Assembly (NCBI GenBank): GCA_956465555.1
Contig: OY101117.1
Coordinates: forward strand, 2,294,001-2,358,000
Origin: Nitzschia sp. pyKryTriq1
Taxonomy: Eukaryota > Bacillariophyta > Bacillariophyceae > Bacillariales > Bacillariaceae
Length of the DNA: 64,000 nucleotides
Direction: 5' to 3'
Under the pieces are notes generated by a model. That model did no database searches. It was not told the origin of the DNA and saw only the letters and a program-made list of their open reading frames with translations. The position numbers and the translations under genes are program-made. Of the stretch, positions 21,634 through 32,605 are shown in pieces; position 1 is the stretch's first letter, and the number at the start of each line of letters is the position of its first letter.

Positions 21634-22173
21634 CTAACCGCTAAAGATGTCGTCCCTGCCACCGGTTGTAGAACGAAGAATGAAGAATAGACGATCAAAT
21701 ATCGCTGAGAAAGGAGATAGGAGGAGGAGGAGGGAGAGGCCGAGATGGGCGTCGACGACCTTTAAGAAATACTCAAGGGTATTGAGTTCTGTGTCCGATG
21801 GCGGGATATAAACCCCAACGACCGGGTGACGCCGTCCTCCCGTTACCAGCTCAAAGCTGAGGACGTTTGGACCGTGTCTACGCAGAGACTCAATTTGGAA
21901 GGTTTCGGACTCCCGAAAGAATACAGCTACCCCTCCCTGGCTAGAATTGGTTGCGTCCGTGGCAAATACATTGTAGTCCGAGGAAAACCGCGTATGTATA
22001 CCGTTCGTCAGCTTGGTCTCCGTTAAGATCCCCCAATCCATCTCCATTTGTTGCATCGCTCGAAGACATGTCTCCAGGCGACCATTTCGTCCACTCTGAA
22101 TGTTGTACGTTCCAAAGCGGATGTCCTTGCTCCCATTTGATGTAGATTGTCGGATTGTATTTGTGGTCGTCAT
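21634..22173 (-). mobile_element. LINE-type apurinic endonuclease fragment (non-LTR retrotransposon relic)
   Basis: A 179-residue frame starts at an ATG and matches the N-terminal endonuclease (EEP fold) of LINE-like retrotransposons. Landmarks are FGTYNIQSG (strand with the catalytic Asn), ILTETKL (catalytic Glu), GGVAVFFRES and VGVYIPPS. Homology fades after about residue 138; the tail LGLSLLLLLSPFSAIF is unrelated. The catalytic Asp/His C-terminal part and the reverse transcriptase are absent. This is a fragment of the front part of an element, unlike the usual 5'-truncated LINE copies. No promoter or polyA-like tail is evident. Confidence 0.75.
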
Positions 22174-23131
22174 GAGCTACGGGGTGGTCCATAGGAATCC
22201 TACGGCGCAGCGCCGACGACCAAAAATACAACTCCGGAAAACTTCCCACTACTCTACCGCCTCTGTAGTAAGAGGTTTTTCGAATCCGTCTTCACCAGGC
22301 AAGTCTGTGATGTGTTGAGAAGGTAGATGAGTGTTGTCAAAGCGTGAGCTTTAGTGGTATTGGCAATGTAGTAAGGCTGCTCCACTTGCCACGTGGAGGG
22401 CCTAGTCGGAGGAGTATGTACCGGGAGCAGTACTAGTGGTGGGATAGCTGCTGCTGCCGCGCACTTTTAGCCACTACCACCAGGTACTACAACCGGCACT
22501 ACCGGTGGATAGTATCGCACCTCTTCTATTGACTGTCTGTTCTCGAGTGAGCGGGTCTTCAGTTGTCAACCTTGCGACTCAGCATAATGGTCTTCTCCCC
22601 TACTACTAGAATAGTGCTGCTGCGGATCATAGATCTCCATCATAGTCTAGTACAGCAAAACCAAAGTCATTCACTTTCTGTCTGATCATTACGTGGAGTA
22701 CGATATTTTAGGTTTATATCTTTTTCAATTAGGACTTGCTTTCGGTTGAAATCAAAGCCTCTCACTACTACTAGCCACGGTGGCCTGCTGCGGACGAAGC
22801 AGCAAGAATCATTCCCCCCACCACCACCACCCAGAGAGAGAGAGAGAGGCAGCAAGAAGACGACCTGTTCAAGGAGAGCCCAAAACAAGATCGGGATAGC
22901 CATCCAATTGGGATCGATGTTTTCCTTTTCTATCCACTTGGTAGTTACTGCCGAGTTGAACTTGCACCAAATAGGAATGGTATAGGATCATATCGTTTTG
23001 ACCGCCGACTGCATTTCTTATGGTGGTGGGGGGAAACCACAGAAGTGGTGGGGGGGGGGGGAAACCACAGAAGTGGTGGTTGTTCCAGTCAATAGCTAGC
23101 GGTAGCATTCGTTTGCGAATTGTCTCGTCGT
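22174..23131. other. Intergenic, nearly 1 kb
   Basis: Low-complexity DNA with ACTACC/CCGGTA words around 22480-22510, a GAGAGAGAGAGAG tract near 22836 and a run of about a dozen G near 23050 inside a short tandem duplication (GTGGTGGGGG...AAACCACAGAA, 23026-23075). No gene is supported. Confidence 0.45.
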
Positions 23132-23905
23132 TCAAGCTGCCGCAGAACATGGAATGAACATGCATCTGCTGTACGCTTTCGATCCAATGTCGCCCCCCAT
23201 AAACAATCCACTCGTGTTGGACGAGGAGGCATTGTTGTCCATCGTAAATCGGGAGAAGACTGTTCGGAACGTCGGTATTTGAAGCTGGTTTTCTGGAGCA
23301 ATCAACTGCAATGCGTCGAGACCACGAATGATCGCGAGGCTGATCCTCCCACACATTTCCACTGGAATAAGCTCATCTTTCTGACTTTCCAACAAGTGAC
23401 AAAAATTAAAGAAAACTTGGCCATGATCGATGAAACTTTCGACCCCATAAAGAAGAAGATCCCATAGTGGCATCCATCGAAGGATATCCTTGGCTTCAGC
23501 TTCCAGTATTCGAAAATGAGAGAGTTTTTGGCACACCTGTAGTGCGCTAGCAAAGAGGCATTCGTTCGAACAATGAGTCTCCAAAAAATGAATCATCCCG
23601 TCGAGTTTACCCATCTCGTCCCAAATGCACTCCCAGTGACAAGCATTTTCTTCGGCCACAAGAAACACCAATTCCAAGCCTCGATGGATGTCTGCAGCAT
23701 TTAAATCCTCGCAACGGATCGCATGAGCAACGATTTGGATACCATCTTCCATAAAAAAATCAAAGTGGATCTCTTCCTGACATACTTTTTGTTGGGATTC
23801 TTCTTCGTCCGCTTTTTCTTCGAAAAGAGTGAAAAGCTGCTGAAGCCCAACCGAAACCTGCTCCACGTCCTTCTCGGATTTTAGTTTTGACAATACGTTG
23901 TTCAT
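23132..23905 (-). CDS. Helix-rich protein of unknown function
   Basis: A 257-residue intronless frame starting MNNVLSKLKSEKDVEQVSV. The body is a series of amphipathic helices (VSVGLQQLFTLFEEKADEEE, DGIQIVAHAIRC, IHRGLELVFLVAEENACHW, LFASALQVCQKLSHF) at a spacing reminiscent of ARM/HEAT arrays, and it has no membrane segment or signal peptide. The last 45 residues are Asn/Ser-rich and unlike the rest, so the C-terminus may be altered or belong to an unrecognised exon structure. I recognise no family. The 3' flank is G-rich repetitive DNA. Confidence 0.5.
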   Translation of the reverse strand: MNNVLSKLKSEKDVEQVSVGLQQLFTLFEEKADEEESQQKVCQEEIHFDFFMEDGIQIVAHAIRCEDLNAADIHRGLELVFLVAEENACHWECIWDEMGKLDGMIHFLETHCSNECLFASALQVCQKLSHFRILEAEAKDILRWMPLWDLLLYGVESFIDHGQVFFNFCHLLESQKDELIPVEMCGRISLAIIRGLDALQLIAPENQLQIPTFRTVFSRFTMDNNASSSNTSGLFMGGDIGSKAYSRCMFIPCSAAA

Positions 23906-24169
23906 TCTATTGTTTGTGTTTAGATTGTATGCAAAAGTGTGGTGAGGATGAAGCAGAGAAATGCGAAAATGCGAGATGCGGTGGGGAGCACCTGAAAAGA
24001 TGAGAAAAATTAGGTGGGCGAGCGCTTCGGGACAAACGGTCGGTCAGCTGGTGATACACATGCACCGGCCCGCCTCTGACAGCATCTACTGTACTGTATG
24101 TACAAAAGTAGGATCCACAGTACTCGTACGTACCAGTACCGGTCTCGTACAGTCCTCATTACTGGTACT

Positions 24170-24469
24170 GGGACCTTCGGGAATTCGCTAAAAATGGCGA
24201 ACTCGTTCGACCTCCGACCGTGTCCTTTCTCCCCGAACCGACGACTCATTGGACCTTTTCCTGACGTGTTTCGGCTCTTTACGGAGAACGGGTCAGCCGC
24301 GGTCGAACGAGTTCAACTTATTGATATAATGCGCGGTAAAAAGAGCGTTTTGGTATTGTATAAATTTTTCAACGTACCAGCGCATCGCTAAAAGTTCAAC
24401 AAAGTTTAAACGCGGTTAACCGCGGTCAACCGCGGTTAACCGCGCGGTCAACCGCGGTTGAACTTGCGC
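24170..24469 (+). repeat. Left terminal inverted repeat of the foldback element
   Basis: Arm of about 300 bp starting GGGACCTTCGG and ending in the GGTTAACCGCGG array and GAACTTGCGC. Confidence 0.85.
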
Positions 24470-24794
24470 ACGACGATGACAGTCAAGGTACGAGTAGTAC
24501 GACCGCCGATAAAGTACTACCGGTAGTAGCGCTACTAACACCACTGCCAGTGCTACTACAGTACCAGTACTAACTGCCACTACTACTAGTAGCAGCTACT
24601 ACTACTAGTAGTACTACTAGTACTACTAAGTACAATTCCAGTACTAGCTGCCACTACTACTAGTAGCTGAGCTAGTACTACTAGTACTACTTGAAGTGAA
24701 ACATAATGTGCCATGAGCTTTGTTGTCGGTTGCTTTTATTGTGTCGAAGAGAGAGATTAACATGATACTGCGTGAAAATTGTACTAAGGGTGGA

Positions 24795-25116
24795 GCGCAA
24801 GTTCAAACCGCGGTTGACCGTGCGGTTAACCGCGGTTGACCGCGCGTTAACCGCGGTTGACCGTGGTTAACCGCGTTTAAACTTTGTTGAACTTTTAGCG
24901 ATGCGCTGGTACGTTGAAAAATTTATACAATACCAAAACGCTCTTTTTACCGCGCATTATATCAATAAGTTGAACTCGTTCGACCGCGGCTGACCCGTTC
25001 TCCGTAAAGAGCCGAAACACGTCAGGAAAAGGTCCAATGAGTCGTCGGTTCGGGGAGAAAGGACACGGTCGGAGGTCGAACGAGTTCGCCATTTTTAGCG
25101 AATTCCCGAAGGTCCC
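24795..25116 (-). repeat. Right terminal inverted repeat of the foldback element
   Basis: Reverse-complement partner of the left arm. It is slightly longer because its GGTTAACCGCGG array has about one extra unit. Confidence 0.85.
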
Positions 25117-25407
25117 TGAAATCAACAGAAAACGACTGTACCAGGTACTGTAGTGGTAAGCGTGAACGCACACGCTCTGTCTCTCGTTTCGTACGTCACT
25201 GGCGGGACCAAATCAATTCAGGACTGAACCAGAACCAAGGAGGAAAAAGTGGAGCCCGGGAGAAGAAAGAAGAAACGCAAGAAACGAGAGACGTGTATTT
25301 TTTGCAGAATTTTGTCGCCAACAACAAAACATTCCCAATAAACGGCAAAACAGCAAGCAAGTTCAGAATCTTGTTGTTCTTTGAATATAATATAGCAAAC
25401 GGAAAGA

Positions 25408-27105
25408 ATGAAACGAACACTTGCGTTCCTGTCCTTGTTCTCGCTTTCGGCGACAACCAACGGTTTTTCAACTCTGCCCCGTGCAGCATGTCTCCACCGC
25501 GCAGAAGCAAGGCCATATGGACCGCGGCCGCGGCATCGGTACTTATGTAGCAACCCATCGAGACTACATGTGTTCGAAAAAATCAAGAATTTTGCAGAGG
25601 ATAGCAAGTCGTCGTCTTTGATGGATTCTTCGCGAGCCAACGAAACCATTCCAGCTCTCGGTTATGTAAAACAAGAACAGAAATTGGCAGAATGCTCAGA
25701 GAATGACGAGTCATCTGTTCGAGCGTGGCTTCGTGATAACGTCTTCCTGGGGATTGATCCTACACCAGATGTCATAGCAATTGCAACCATTTATTTTGTG
25801 GAGGGCGCTCTGGGACTGGCGCGTCTCGCGCAAACCTTTCTGCTAAAGGACGAACTGCATTTGGGGCCTGCAGAACTTTCAGCATTGACTGGTCTTTTTA
25901 CACTCCCATGGACTATCAAGCCACTTTATGGATTTCTCAGTGACGGAGTTCCCTTGTTTGGCTTTCGAAGGCGGTCCTATTTGATTCTAGCTGGACTCAC
26001 TGGTTGCTTTTCCTACTCGCTCGTCGGACACAAATTTTGGGGCGCCCTGGATGGCGACGCACTTATCCCTGCGACGATAGCATGCTTAATAGTCAGCAGT
26101 GCATGTATCGCCTTTTCGGACGTGGTAGCAGATGGTATCGTCGTACAAAAGTCGCGCGATTCTAATGATCCCAAGATCGCTGGTGGTTTACAAAGTCTAT
26201 GCTGGGGAAGTGCCGCCATTGGTGGCCTGCTATCCGCCTACTTCTCTGGAAGCTTGTTGGAAGTCATGAAACCGCAAGATGTCTTTAGTATTACCGCATT
26301 CCTTCCACTTGTGGTAGCTTCGATTGCTTTCGTCATCGATGAGAAACGAATTGAAAAGGGGGGATTGACCGAAGAAGAGAATCCCATGGATGGGGCAAAA
26401 GCTCAGATCGATGCCCTCTGGGATGCTGTCAAACAACCTTCCATCTATAAACCAGCACTATTTCTATTTCTCTGGCAATCCACTCCCACAAGTGACGGCG
26501 CCTTTCTCTATTTCATGACGGATGAACTGGGATTTGGCCCAGAATTCTTGGGGCGGGTCCGCTTGATTACTGCTGGTGCAAGTTTATTTGGCGTGTGGGT
26601 CTACAATGCCTATTTGAAAACCAAGCCTATCAAGGACATTTTATTCTGGTCAAGTATCATCAGTGCGCCTCTTGGCCTGACCAGTCTACTTTTGATCACT
26701 CATGCCAATCGGGCACTTGGAATTCCCGATGGGGCCTTTGTTCTCGGTGACGATGTGATATTGAGCATTCTTGGAGAAATCGCCTTTCTACCAACACTTG
26801 TATTGGCGGCGCGCTTGTGCCCACCAGGGGTTGAAGCTGTGCTATTCGCCACACTCATGTCTATTAACAATGGCGCGGGTGCCATAGGAACTGAGATTGG
26901 TGCCCTCTTGACCAAAGTTCTGGGCGTCACGGAAACCAACTTTGACAATCTTGCGCTTTTGACAGTGATCTGCAACTTGACTTCGCTGTATCCATTGTTT
27001 TTCATCGGCTGGTTAGACGAGGTTGGGTCTGTTTCCGAGGCTGAAATCGAGAAAGAGTCAGCTATCCTTGTTGACCCGGTACCAATAGACAATAGAGAAA
27101 AGTAA
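25408..27105 (+). CDS. Folate/biopterin transporter (FBT) family, plastid-type precursor
   Basis: A 565-residue intronless frame. MKRTLAFLSLFSLSATTNGF is a signal peptide with a plastid Phe motif, then a transit-like basic region. The body is a 12-helix MFS-type FBT carrier: GLARLAQTFLLKDELHLGP, LPWTIKPLYGFLSDGVPLFG, GFRRRSYLILAGLTG, FSDVVADGIVVQKSR, GGLQSLCWGSAAIGGLLSAY and WQSTPTSDGAFLYF are the conserved loops and helices. Known members move folates and pterins across chloroplast or plasma membranes; some relatives carry other substrates. Location in the plastid envelope is inferred from the leader. It is convergent with the ATP synthase gene (179 bp between stops). Confidence 0.92.
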   Translation: MKRTLAFLSLFSLSATTNGFSTLPRAACLHRAEARPYGPRPRHRYLCSNPSRLHVFEKIKNFAEDSKSSSLMDSSRANETIPALGYVKQEQKLAECSENDESSVRAWLRDNVFLGIDPTPDVIAIATIYFVEGALGLARLAQTFLLKDELHLGPAELSALTGLFTLPWTIKPLYGFLSDGVPLFGFRRRSYLILAGLTGCFSYSLVGHKFWGALDGDALIPATIACLIVSSACIAFSDVVADGIVVQKSRDSNDPKIAGGLQSLCWGSAAIGGLLSAYFSGSLLEVMKPQDVFSITAFLPLVVASIAFVIDEKRIEKGGLTEEENPMDGAKAQIDALWDAVKQPSIYKPALFLFLWQSTPTSDGAFLYFMTDELGFGPEFLGRVRLITAGASLFGVWVYNAYLKTKPIKDILFWSSIISAPLGLTSLLLITHANRALGIPDGAFVLGDDVILSILGEIAFLPTLVLAARLCPPGVEAVLFATLMSINNGAGAIGTEIGALLTKVLGVTETNFDNLALLTVICNLTSLYPLFFIGWLDEVGSVSEAEIEKESAILVDPVPIDNREK

Positions 27106-27284
27106 AGATAACTTTGAGAAGCCGCTGAGCTAGCTACACTTGACGCCATCAGAAATACGTTTCTCTAATAGAGTAAATGAGCCAGTACACGTACTTGTAT
27201 CAAAACTCAGCCCCATAAAATTTCGTCCTTTCTCTAGAATGGTACAGTTCTGTATTTCATAAAACGGATTTCTTAATAAAGTTT

Positions 27285-29388
27285 TTAAGGATTGAATCCA
27301 CTAGTGAAGGCCTCGGCAATTTCGTGCAATTGCTTTTCCGAGGCTTCGCTGAGCACGTATCCACCATCAACAATGTCTGAGAGGACCTTGGAATGGGCAG
27401 TCTTCATGTGGGCCAAGAAAGCACTTTCAAAGGCTTGGACGTGCTCAACGTCGATGCGATCACAGTATCCCTTGACACCAATGAACAAGGAAGCAACAAC
27501 TTCTTCGGGCTCATAGGGCTCGTATTGTCCTTGCTTTAAGAGTTCGTACAAACGAACACCACGGTTCAGCTGCTGTTGGGTAGCAGCATCCAAATCGGAA
27601 CCGAACTTGGCGAAGGCAGCGACCTCACGGTACTGAGCCAACTCCAGCTTCATGGTACCAGCAACGGACTTGGTGGCCTTGTATTGAGCGGCGGAACCGA
27701 CACGAGACACCGAAAGACCAACGGAAATGGCTGGTCGTTGACCTTGGTAGAAAAGCTCAGATTCCAAGAAAATTTGTCCATCAGTAATGGAAATGACATT
27801 TGTGGGAATGTAAGCGGACACATCACCGGCTTGGGTCTCAATGACGGGAAGGGCAGTCAAGGAACCTCCACCAGTCTTGCGGTGCATCTTAGCGGCACGC
27901 TCAAGGAGGCGAGAGTGAAGGTAGAAAACATCACCAGGGTAGGCCTCACGACCAGGAGGACGACGAAGCAACAACGACATTTGACGGTAGGCAACGGCTT
28001 GCTTGGACAAGTCGTCGTAGAAGATCACAGCGTGCTTACCGCTGTCACGGAAGAATTCTCCCATGGCCGCTCCAGTGTAGGGAGCAAGGAACTGAAGAGG
28101 AGCAGAGTCGGAAGCAGTAGCGGCGACGATGATGCAGTTTCCCATGGCCCCACGTTCATCCAGCTGTCCAACAAGCTGGGCGATGGTGGATCGCTTCTGT
28201 CCAACACCAACGTAAATGCACGCAAGAGGTTCCTTCTTGGTCTTTTGGTTGATAATGGTATCAATGGCAATCGCGGTCTTACCAGTTTGACGGTCACCAA
28301 TAATCAACTCACGCTGACCACGTCCAATAGGAATCAAGGCATCGACGGCCTTGAGACCGGTAAGCATTGGCTCGGACACTGATTCGCGGGGGATGATACC
28401 GGGGGCTTTGACCTCAGCACGGGAGCGCTTGCACTTGTCAAGCGAAGCTCCTCCATCGATGGGTTGTCCGATTCCGTCAACGACACGTCCCAAAAGCTCT
28501 GCTCCAACAGGAACGTCGACAATGGCTCCGGTACGCTTGACGGTGTCACCTTCCAAAATGTCGCGATCGTCTCCGAAAATCACAACACCAACGTTGTCTT
28601 CTTCCAAGTTGAGGGCCATGCCGCGGAGTCCGCAGGCAAACACAACCATCTCTCCGGCTTGAACGTTAGACAAACCATAAACACGGGCGATACCGTCTCC
28701 AACAGAGATGACAGATCCAGTCTCGGCATATTGGACCGAGGTGTCCTCAGCTCCGGCGACGGCGCCGATCTTGGCCTCCAAGAAACTGGAAAGTTCCAAG
28801 GTTTGACTGGCCATACCTCGGGTGGCGACCCGGCGGGCAGTCTAAAGTAGTAACAGGAGCAGCAAAAGAAAACAAAAGTGAGATGCTTTCCAGGAGTTAT
28901 CCAAACAAATCAATCGGTATGAATACCGATAACGATAACGAGATTTCGGCATAAGACCACAAGTTTAGTCATTTGAGTCGATGGTGGAATCCGGAATCCA
29001 AAAATGGCGAACACAAGGATTTCCTACGAGAAACCTCTGCCGCTACGCGCTTGTGCCGACCATGGGCGAAGGTGTACGTGAAGCGGTCTTTTCGCCCTTT
29101 TTGCGGCACAATCGATCGAAATAGAGTGGAGATATTCCAAGGGTAAAACGATCGGACCAGGGTCAATAAAAGGATCGTTGGGCGGCGATAAACCAGGATT
29201 TTGCGGCCCTCAGCGGAGTGCCCGCCGATCGTTTTCCGATGGACTGACGACGAGGCGAATATCCGCCCATCTCCCGCTGTTTCTCATCTTTCTTCGTCGC
29301 GACAATTTTATCTACGCACCTGGGTAGCAGTGGCAAGAGCCACCCGCTTTGCAACAGTGTTAAGAGCGGATCGGAGCGCCATCTTCAT
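27285..29388 (-). CDS. ATP1: ATP synthase F1 subunit alpha, mitochondrial precursor
   Basis: Regulatory and catalytic-core alpha subunit of the mitochondrial F1 motor. Two exons, 29388-29320 and 28841-27285, give 541 residues; the splice joins LATATQ to TARRVATRG. The N-terminus [20 protein letters not shown] is an Arg/Ala amphipathic presequence; the second Met, six bases later, is an equally good start. Landmarks are [13 protein letters not shown] (Walker A), the [15 protein letters not shown] block and the alpha/beta signature [17 protein letters not shown]. It ends [14 protein letters not shown]. The codon choice looks strongly biased, as for a highly expressed gene. The 478-bp intron is the longest in the window. 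Confidence 0.97.
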
Positions 29389-30681
29389 ACAGTTGGTGTT
29401 AGGAAGTAGCCTTTGGACGTTGTCTTGTTTCTTCTCGCGGTGGTCGGATCCTTGGGCGACGAGCGACGCTACCGAGGCCAACGTAATAATTTCGTAGAGT
29501 TCTAGCAAGGGCGGGCATGCAGGGCGGAGCCGCTGCTCGCCGCCGATCGCTGGCTGTGCGCAAAACAACCCGACCCGCACGCAAGCAAGCCCAAGATGAC
29601 GATGACGATGACGATGACGACAAGGTGAGGAGCGAGGATGGAGTACTGTACGAGTACTGGTACGGTAGAGCGCGGCACGCGCACACGTCTACTCCCAACG
29701 GTCGGTGAAGATATGTATCAACATCTGTATTATGTCATAACCTTCCTAAATGTATGTAAGTTCTTATATATATCAATAGACTAGACGCAGACAGAGGACT
29801 ACTACTAGCTAGACCACACACCGTTTGCTACGGTACATGATTAGCGTCGTAGAAAATTCTGACTAATGTACTAGTGCATGGCATCTCTCTACTACTACTA
29901 GAGAGAGGTACTTGCTCTAGAGTACCTGGTACAACAACAAGTACGGTACCTACGGGTATGCTGTATACATAATCTACCGGTAGTAGCTAGCAGGGCAGGT
30001 ACCTCTACTACTAGTACTACTACCGGTAGTAGTACTAGCTCTAGTAGTGGTGCATGATGATCGTATAGCAGCAAAAAAGTGCACTGTCTAATTTAGTTAC
30101 TACCTTGACGGTCGAGAGCAATTAATCTCTCTTCCGCCCGAACGATAGTAGCCAGTAGAAAGAGTATAGACAGAGAGCATACAGAGAGCTACCATAGTAG
30201 TACTAGTAGTCCCGTTGTAGCTATAGTAGTGTGGTGGTGGTGCTCCTATCTCCTGCCGCGCTCTGCTGCTAGCTGCTAGCAGTATCCTGTAGATCTATCT
30301 CTACTACTAGTCGTACCAGAGAGAGAGAGAGAGAGAGAGAGCGATTTCCACTCCCACGCCTCTACAAAATTCCCCTTAGTAGTGGTACAAGTAGAGTCAG
30401 AGATAGTAGTACTATCTACTGGCAGTACTAGTACTACTAGTAGTACTGAGGAATACTACCGGTAGGCACGATACTAGCAGTGCGTATTGCAGTACTAATA
30501 TTACAACGCCTGTTATATTGTTGCTAGCCAGCTCCTCATAAACTTAATGGAATCAGTCTCTTTTGTGCTTGAGGGTACTCTGTCGCACGGTGCTACTCCA
30601 GACCAGTACCAGGTACAGTATGAGTCTAACTCATCATGTTTCAGCTGCAAAGTAGTCAAAATTGATTTCTATAGCGAATAC
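29389..30681. other. Intergenic, 1.3 kb of TAC/TAG/ACTAGT low complexity
   Basis: It begins with a GATGACGATGACGATGACGA microsatellite at about 29597-29620. From 29780 to 30510 it is dominated by CTACTACTAGTAGTAC-type palindromic words, TACCGGTAGTAG words and a GA dinucleotide run at about 30320-30340. No gene is supported; this looks like simple-sequence expansion. Confidence 0.6.
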
Positions 30682-31260
30682 TTATAGGCAGTCTTCTAGT
30701 AGCATGACTTCACGCTGATCGCTTAGACCACGTTCGTGGGCAAGTGCCTCGCTCTGACGCGTGTTGAGACGATAGATATGAGCCAACATTTCAGGATTTT
30801 CTTTGCCGTCAAGATCCTGAAGTTCCTGCTCGTCCAAAACCGAGTTCACTCCTACGAGAATATGCTCGTATCGTATCCGAGCCCCTGCGATTGTCAAGGA
30901 TTCAACTCCTCGATGGTAATCGGAATCGGTTGTGGCACCTTGGTCTATTCGTTTCGCGGTGTCTTTCCTATCCTCTTTAAAAGACTTGATCTCCTGGGCA
31001 TCATACCAAGTTGCGCTCATCTCTTCCAGACTATAGTCCGAAATATGGATAATCTCCTCAACCTTCAAAGTGACGCAGAAAGCAACTTTCTTTCCCGTGC
31101 TGGTCTTCTTCCGTGAGGGCGTAGCCACAGGACCCGAGACCAGGAGAGGATATCGGATTCGCTTAGAATTTTGCATCAGAGGCGATACTGGAAGAATGTT
31201 GCCTTTATTCGGTGTCAGCTGTTCATGCTGCTGTTTTCGGGTGGCAGATAAGGGTGGCAT
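30682..31260 (-). CDS. Conserved unknown stramenopile protein
   Basis: A 192-residue intronless frame from ATG 31260. The front 60 residues are basic and low-complexity (nuclear-type). The core looks constrained: VEEIIHISDYSLEEMSATWY, KEDRKDTAKRID, DYHRGVESLTIAGARIRYEH, VLDEQELQDLDGKENPEML and YRLNTRQSEALAHERGLSD. Patterns like these recur, as far as I recall, in many diatom proteins of unknown role. The core is mostly helical and highly charged, without membrane spans or a signal peptide. I assign no function. Confidence 0.75.
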   Translation of the reverse strand: MPPLSATRKQQHEQLTPNKGNILPVSPLMQNSKRIRYPLLVSGPVATPSRKKTSTGKKVAFCVTLKVEEIIHISDYSLEEMSATWYDAQEIKSFKEDRKDTAKRIDQGATTDSDYHRGVESLTIAGARIRYEHILVGVNSVLDEQELQDLDGKENPEMLAHIYRLNTRQSEALAHERGLSDQREVMLLEDCL

Positions 31261-32605
31261 GATTTTGACAACTATCGTCCTTTCATCAAAGTACGCATGA
31301 AGCCGAAATGTGAGGTTTGCTCATTGAGTAAACCACGGAACTGGCGAAATTGTGGCGACTTGTGAGTTCAAATTATGTTTGATCGTTGTGCTGGTACGGT
31401 ACAAGTACCGCATAAATACGAGTTAGTGAGTAAGAGTGTCCTGGCCAAATTTGCGTTCCGCAAGACTTGGAAACTGCAATGTATAAAGAATAACAGCTTT
31501 TTAAAGGGTACTTGTACGTACATACCGCAACAGCCTAGCAGATTCGCACAAATTGCAGCATATCAATATACTCAAACCTACCAAAAAGCTTATTTTAAAG
31601 TCATTTTTGCGATAAGTATCCTCCGATCCTTGAATAGTGCCGAGGGCGGTGTTCCGAGGGCGGTGTTCCGATTTTCCTGATCGATCGAGATTCTCCGTCT
31701 TCCGCACGAGGTCGAGTATACGTGTGTTGTACGTAGATGTCTGTGCTCTATTTTGAGGCTTATTACAGAGGGCATAATCAAATTGACTAATTGGGCGCCA
31801 AAGAACGCGCACGCCACGCCAGAGAGCCGAGCCTGCGGGAAGATTTCCAGAATTCGGACCAATCAGCCAATTTTGTTGCAACTAGTATGGCCCAACTCGG
31901 CGAAGAAACCTCGCTCGAGTAGATGCAATCATTTACACCTGCGGCTCTGGCACTGTGTTGTTTCGCATCAGTAGAAGAAGTACTACTACTTCCACCACCA
32001 TGCCATGCAAAATCTTATGATGCACGTCTTTTACTTCAATGTACAGTACTATCACCATCGAAGACATCAAAGATCTTTCGGAAACATCCAGCAGGAAGAA
32101 TGCAAACGAACAAAGCAACACCGAGGAAGACACACATCCGTTCTTAAAGAACTATTCTTGGATGAAATAGAAGAAACCATCGACAAAAGAGACACTGTGG
32201 CTCCTCAATGGAGCCCAGAGCCAGAGACACGTCAGATTCAAAAACAAGATGGACAGTGCCGCTCAAAATCAGCCGGGGTACGAACTTCCAGTAACTACTT
32301 GTTTCTCGTACGAAGTTTCGGGAACTTCTGCGTTAGGAAGCTTCGTAAGCCTAATACTGTACCACCAGGGCTTGAGGCTGTGCGGTCGAAGGAGTCAAGT
32401 CGTGTTTCTCAATAATTATTTGTTCATCGTTCTCGTTCGCGAAAGTCAAAGGGGAAAGGGGAAAGCGACCCATGTGTTCAGTAGTGCATCAGTTATTTTA
32501 CTTCTTGACAGCCCAAAAACGCAAGACCAGCATAAACAAACTATCCATTCTGCCCATGCATGCATTGGAACGCACATCTTGGTTTAGTGCAGTGGAAAGC
32601 AAGCC
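31261..32605. other. Intergenic, 1.3 kb
   Basis: It has a short tandem CCGAGGGCGGTGTT pair near 31640-31670. Plus-strand frames such as 32005-32415 and 32249-32587 lack family resemblance. One could be an unrecognised upstream exon of the next gene, but I see no supporting splice signal. Confidence 0.4.

Larger units (their letters stand above)
24170..25116. mobile_element. Foldback/MITE-like element with about 300-bp terminal inverted repeats
   Basis: The DNA from 24170 (GGGACCTTCGGGAATTCGC) is repeated as its reverse complement ending at 25116 (GCGAATTCCCGAAGGTCCC). The arms are about 24170-24469 and 24795-25116 and are so alike that both give the same 70-residue conceptual translation. 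The inner ends carry arrays of CGCGGTTAACCGCGGTCAAC words. The 325-bp centre is AT-richer with ACTAGTAGTACTAC low complexity and no transposase, so mobility would need a partner in trans. I see no clear target-site duplication. The element ends about 290 bp upstream of the folate transporter gene. Confidence 0.85.

Noticed and set aside
24098-24391. Two frames on opposite strands with identical predicted proteins
   Set aside because: Explained by the inverted repeats of the foldback element; there is no sign of a coding function.
27576-28382. Long plus frame of 268 codons opposite the ATP synthase gene
   Set aside because: Shadow of the highly biased codons of ATP1 on the other strand.
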